A stretch of 13,540 nt of DNA from Holosporales bacterium (GTDB lineage Bacteria; Pseudomonadota; Alphaproteobacteria; BNTO01). The stretch covers positions 1 through 13,540 of the forward strand of contig JAITOG010000031.1 of NCBI GenBank assembly GCA_031290075.1. The letters run 5' to 3'. Position 1 is the stretch's first letter. Every line of letters starts with the position of its first letter. This document shows positions 13,407-13,540 of this stretch, one piece after another. The notes below the pieces were generated by a model. That model was not told where the DNA came from, did not search any database, and saw nothing but the letters and a program-made list of their open reading frames with translations. Position numbers and translations under genes: made by a program.

Positions 13407-13422
13407 TTAATGAACAGGGTTA

Positions 13423-13540
13423 ATGGAAAGAAATACTAGGACTTTGTGCATGGATTTTTGCGCAGTTAATGAGCGCGGGGAACATATTGTTTTGGAAGTC
13501 CAACTGCGCAGGCACATTGGCTTTGATGAGAGGGCGCTGT
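13423..13540 (+). CDS. Rpn-family (PD-(D/E)XK) transposase-like protein, partial, runs off window
   Basis: From ATG 13423 the frame is open to the window end (39 codons): CMDFCAVNERGEHIVLEVQL (9-28) then RRHIGFDERAL. This fits the core of Rpn/PD-(D/E)XK putative transposases: Asp in MDF, then the E-x-Q pair in LEVQ, then the GF-x-x-RAL motif that normally leads into YYW. Family members usually carry 50 or more residues before this core, but an in-frame stop (13411-13413) lies just upstream, so the N-terminal part is missing. It is probably a 5'-truncated copy. There is no ribosome binding site. Confidence 0.6.
   Translation, partial: MERNTRTLCMDFCAVNERGEHIVLEVQLRRHIGFDERAL

Larger units (their letters stand above)
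12678..13422. other. Palindrome- and repeat-filled intergenic region
   Basis: No intact gene is supported. Contents in order: a two-part palindrome (12682-12744), a long hairpin (12829-12894), a MITE with target duplication (12899-13037), a third copy of the 10838 repeat family (13031-13082), and a stretch of decayed-looking minus-strand frames (about 13040-13406). The part at 13240-13390 is richer in G and C than its surroundings and holds hairpins CGAGC-T7-GCTCG (13262-13278) and CTCTGC-AGC-GCAGAG (13371-13385). Confidence 0.6.

Overview
The window is strongly AT-rich and looks like a chromosome segment of an intracellular alphaproteobacterium, most probably a Holosporales- or Rickettsiales-like symbiont of a eukaryotic host. 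This rests on three things: FtsW with an N-terminal WWWTVDR segment and a Ppx/GppA protein ending in IADRGVREGIL, both alphaproteobacterial in style; two exported ankyrin-repeat proteins, typical host-interaction proteins of such symbionts; and intergenic DNA full of small palindromic repeats and gene debris. No rRNA, tRNA or CRISPR array was seen.

Layout. 1-461: noncoding, with a copy of a small dispersed repeat. 462-1145 (-): exported ankyrin protein. 1617-2048 (+): small exported protein of unknown function. 2270-5613 (-): small membrane protein overlapping a MarC-family membrane protein, a Bax-inhibitor-1-like membrane protein with its own promoter and terminator, and a compact ABC-F ATPase. 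5793-7893 (+): trxB and ftsW, overlapping. 7922-10570 (-): Ppx/GppA phosphatase and an AGCS sodium:amino-acid symporter. 10571-11570: about 1 kb without a convincing gene but with several inverted repeats. 11571-12677 (+): second exported ankyrin protein, with nine full repeats and a partial one. 12678-13422: palindromes, including a 121-bp MITE with perfect terminal repeats and a 9-bp target duplication. 13423-13540: the start of an Rpn/PD-(D/E)XK transposase-like frame that runs off the window.

How it fits together. The centre (about 2.3-10.6 kb) is housekeeping: thiol redox, septal wall synthesis, polyphosphate or ppGpp turnover, a ribosome-associated ATPase, amino-acid uptake and membrane proteins. 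It is flanked by two inverted ankyrin genes that share their promoter region, leader and signal peptide at the nucleotide level but differ in their repeat domains. This looks like a duplicated expression-and-export cassette with a variable ankyrin payload, lying in repeat-rich, mobile-element-scarred DNA. That cassette and the nested MITE at the right end are the most noteworthy observations.
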